This document shows, piece by piece, positions 62,085 through 64,000 of a stretch of 64,000 bases of DNA; position 1 is the stretch's first letter, and each line of letters starts with the position of its first letter. The DNA lies in the NCBI RefSeq assembly GCF_000014145.1, contig NC_008255.1, forward strand, positions 2,496,001-2,560,000. Direction: 5' to 3'. Both the position numbers and the translations under genes were made by a program. The notes beneath the pieces were generated by a model. The model was given only the letters and a program-made list of their open reading frames with translations, searched no databases and was not told the DNA's origin. The stretch comes from Cytophaga hutchinsonii ATCC 33406 (GTDB lineage Bacteria > Bacteroidota > Bacteroidia > Cytophagales > Cytophagaceae).

Positions 62085-62736
62085 GCTCTATTTTTTGTAA
62101 TACTTTAAGTTCTGTAATCAGTCTGTCTACATCTTTCTCATTGGTGCCTGTATAGTAGCCTCTGATCCATCCGTTTTTATCTACCAATACAATACGTTCG
62201 CTATGCAGAAAGTCTGTCAGATCTTCTTCGTTTTGCTTTGCAGTCAAAAAGAACTGTCTCTGCCCCAAGGTATAGATCGTATCCTTTTCTCCGGTCAGGA
62301 AATACCATTTGCCGGGAATAGCATTATACTGTTTTGCATAGCGCTGAAGTACTTCAGAAGAATCATGTTCCGGGTCTACGGTTAATGAAATAAGTACCAC
62401 ATCTTTATCATGCTTAAATGCTTCCTGAACGCGGATCATCTGAGTGGTCATTTCCGGACAGATGCTGCCGCAACGTGTAAATACAAAGTCGTAAACCTTA
62501 AAACTGGAATCATATGCTGTGCTCTTAAAAGCATCACCATTCTGATCTGTTAATGTATAAGCTGGAATTCGGTGCGCGTCTGTAATAATGTAGCCGCGTT
62601 CTGTTTCTGTTGAATCATATGCAAAGTATACAGGCAATGTGTGTTGTGTACGTGCGAAAAAGGTAAATAGAAAAATTAAAAAGACCGGTACTAACAGCGC
62701 TAAGCATAAGTACACGGTCTTTTTAGTAGTGTTCAT
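62065..62736 (-). CDS. SCO1/SenC copper chaperone
   Basis: A 223-residue thioredoxin-fold protein anchored by an N-terminal TM helix (VYLCLALLVPVFLIFLFTFF). The copper site is FTRCGSICPEM (two Cys about residues 86-90) with the His of VDPEHDSSE (~123). It delivers copper to the CuA centre of cytochrome oxidase subunit II. It lies directly downstream of COX3/COX4 genes and overlaps DUF420 by 20 bp, consistent with this role. Confidence 0.92.
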   Translation of the reverse strand: MNTTKKTVYLCLALLVPVFLIFLFTFFARTQHTLPVYFAYDSTETERGYIITDAHRIPAYTLTDQNGDAFKSTAYDSSFKVYDFVFTRCGSICPEMTTQMIRVQEAFKHDKDVVLISLTVDPEHDSSEVLQRYAKQYNAIPGKWYFLTGEKDTIYTLGQRQFFLTAKQNEEDLTDFLHSERIVLVDKNGWIRGYYTGTNEKDVDRLITELKVLQKIERDAKRK

Positions 62737-62778
62737 AATTGAATGAGAAAGTATTCTTTCGAATACGGAGATTAATGA

Positions 62779-63126
62779 TTAACCGAAGATTTCTTTAATT
62801 GAATGAAATACATAAGTCGCTTCAATCAATTGAGATAAAATTAACCAGATGATGAATATTACAGGCAATACAATTGCCCATATCAATAACTTAACTTCAT
62901 ATTTTAAGTGCATGAATTCACCTACAATATAAAATGTTTTAACCAATGTCATTAATACGAAAATTGTTGTAAGAAGAATCCCTCTTTCCATTGTAAAAGC
63001 TAAAACGAATTCAATAGCCGTTAAAACACCTAAGATGGCTGTAACAACAAGTAAATGTTTGATTTTTGCCGGATCTCTTGGTTGTACTTCAGAAGAGTGT
63101 CCGTGAGAATGTGATGCGTGTCCCAT
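62779..63126 (-). CDS. Cytochrome c oxidase subunit IV (caa3 type)
   Basis: A 115-residue protein with a His-rich N-terminus (GHASHSHGHSSEVQ) and three TM helices: HLLVVTAILGVLTAIEFVLAF, LLTTIFVLMTLVKTFYIVGEFMHLKYE and VKLLIWAIVLPVIFIIWLIL. The VKTFYIVGEFMHLKYE segment is typical of bacterial COX4. It is a small accessory subunit of the haem-copper oxidase. It lies 28 bp after COX3. The His-rich start is a common Bacteroidota feature and may bind a metal. Confidence 0.88.
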   Translation of the reverse strand: MGHASHSHGHSSEVQPRDPAKIKHLLVVTAILGVLTAIEFVLAFTMERGILLTTIFVLMTLVKTFYIVGEFMHLKYEVKLLIWAIVLPVIFIIWLILSQLIEATYVFHSIKEIFG

Positions 63127-63154
63127 TGTATGTACTATTTTTAAGCTATTGAAA

Positions 63155-63910
63155 TTAAACTAAATAGAAGAAGGTAAATACGAATACCCAAACAAGATCG
63201 ACAAAGTGCCAGTAAAGACCTACTTTTTCAACCATCTCATACGTGCCGATTCGTTGGTATGTACCATAAGATACGTTATAGAACACCAGAATGTTAATGA
63301 TTACACCGGATAAAACGTGCGTGCCGTGGAAACCTGTAATGAAGAAGAATAAATCAGCAAATAATCTCGGGCCATATTCATTCTGAATCAGATTAGCACC
63401 AAAGATCTGACGCACTGAACCATCAGCATCTGTTACTGTTAATCCATCTGTTGTACCGCTGATGAAGATTGTCCATTCCCAAGCCTGGCAAGACAAGAAT
63501 GCTATACCTCCAAGAATTGTCCATAACATCCATTTCTGAACATCTTTCTTATCGTTACGGTGGCCGGCTTCAACAGCCAATACCATTGTTACAGAAGAAA
63601 GAATAAGGATGAAAGTCATTAACCCTACGAATACAAGCGGGGCATTAATATGAAAGAACGGAATGTGTGTAAATACTTTTTCCGGTATTGGCCAGTATGC
63701 TACTGAAGCTTTAAAATCATGTAACAGGCCATCATACGTAGCATGTGAAAAACGCGCAAAACCATAGGTAATTAATAAACCAGAAAAGCTTAAAGCATCT
63801 GATAATAAAAAGAACCACATCATTAATTTGCCATAACTAGCTTTTAGTGGTTCTGCATCTCCTCCCCAAAGGGCTTTGTTTTCTTTTTCGTCGATAACTG
63901 CCGTTGCCAT
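63155..63910 (-). CDS. ctaE: Cytochrome c oxidase subunit III
   Basis: A 251-residue polytopic protein of the haem-copper oxidase subunit III family. It has KLMMWFFLLSDALSFSGLLITYGFARF at the start, CQAWEWTIFISGTTDGLTV in the middle, and ADLFFFITGFHGTHVLSGVIINILVF and YWHFVDLVWVFVFTFFYLV at the end, the last two being signature segments of subunit III. It is part of a caa3/aa3-type oxidase operon on the minus strand, followed by COX4, SCO, DUF420 and a CxxC protein. Confidence 0.93.
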   Translation of the reverse strand: MATAVIDEKENKALWGGDAEPLKASYGKLMMWFFLLSDALSFSGLLITYGFARFSHATYDGLLHDFKASVAYWPIPEKVFTHIPFFHINAPLVFVGLMTFILILSSVTMVLAVEAGHRNDKKDVQKWMLWTILGGIAFLSCQAWEWTIFISGTTDGLTVTDADGSVRQIFGANLIQNEYGPRLFADLFFFITGFHGTHVLSGVIINILVFYNVSYGTYQRIGTYEMVEKVGLYWHFVDLVWVFVFTFFYLV

Positions 63911-63943
63911 ATAATATACTTAAATAATAAATTAGTTCTTATT

Positions 63944-64000
63944 CTAATTATTCACCTGTAAAAATACAAACAAATAAATCCAAAGCAAATCTAAAAAGTG
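63944..64000 (-). CDS. 3' end of a second cytochrome oxidase subunit III gene (partial)
   Basis: A frame enters from the right edge and ends at TAG (63944-63946). Its 18 residues, HFLDLLWIYLFVFLQVNN, match the C-terminal YWHFVDLVWVFVF segment of the downstream subunit III, so two subunit III-like genes are in tandem 33 bp apart. Only the C-terminus is in the window. Confidence 0.75.
   Translation of the reverse strand, partial: HFLDLLWIYLFVFLQVNN

Noticed and set aside
1-64000. Prophage, integrative element or replication origin
   Set aside because: No phage structural, integrase (apart from the IS), DnaA-box cluster or parAB genes were seen; the only mobile element is the IS3-type copy.

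Overview
The window looks like a chromosomal segment of a gliding or cellulolytic-type Bacteroidota, most like Cytophaga (C. hutchinsonii is my guess from memory, not a search). The reasons are two secreted proteins ending in type IX secretion (T9SS) sorting domains, a long IspG with the internal insertion, Mla-type ABC genes, a tRNA gene without encoded CCA, moderate-to-low GC, few Shine-Dalgarno sites, and a possible TAnnTTTG -7 promoter box.

Layout. 0-5 kb: two T9SS-exported polysaccharide-active proteins on the minus strand, a PL14-like protein and a GH5-like glycosidase carrying six near-identical 237-bp Ig-like repeats. 5-6.2 kb: an overlapping DUF3037/HipA-like kinase pair. 6.4-9.4 kb: a compact plus-strand chromate operon (degenerate OmpR-type regulator, ChrB C-terminal domain protein, exported protein, ChrA). 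9.4-18 kb: small hypotheticals, a zinc alcohol dehydrogenase, two MFS exporters, a DUF202 membrane protein and an MscS-family channel. 18-24.8 kb: a two-gene unit of an M48-type peptidase and a 1.8-kaa DUF4011 SF1 helicase with a kinase-like N-terminus, a nuclease-like domain and a C-terminal WGR domain. 25-30.7 kb: an SpmA/SpmB-type membrane protein, a VOC protein, an amidase pseudogene cut by an IS3-type element whose ends and 3-bp target duplication can be read exactly, a family of palindromic intergenic repeats, and tRNA-Ser(GGA).

30.9-37.6 kb: tatD, then envelope polysaccharide genes (GT2, NodB deacetylase, Wzx-like flippase, divergent O-antigen ligase/polymerase and Wzz-like protein). 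37.6-42.5 kb: a tight minus-strand run of GAF-PP2C phosphatase, OppC-like permease, small protein, GT2 and LPG-synthase-type membrane protein, diverging from ruvC by only 7 bp. 43-49 kb: an OmpA-type protein, an acyltransferase, WG-repeat and small exported proteins, a DUF6728-like small membrane protein and a small gene broken by an in-frame TAG. 49-54 kb: ispG, an SDR, mlaE-mlaF. 54-61 kb: a large outer-membrane beta-barrel-type protein translationally coupled to an NtrY-like histidine kinase. 61-64 kb: a cytochrome-oxidase gene set (DUF420, SCO, COX4, COX3 and the tail of a second COX3).

The most unusual material is the kinase-like/DUF4011/nuclease/WGR helicase with its peptidase partner (a candidate defence or stress module), the chromate operon driven by a regulator that lacks the phospho-acceptor Asp, the dispersed GTGGTCTGTG palindromes, and the recently homogenised Ig repeats. 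No CRISPR array, rRNA, prophage or replication origin was seen.
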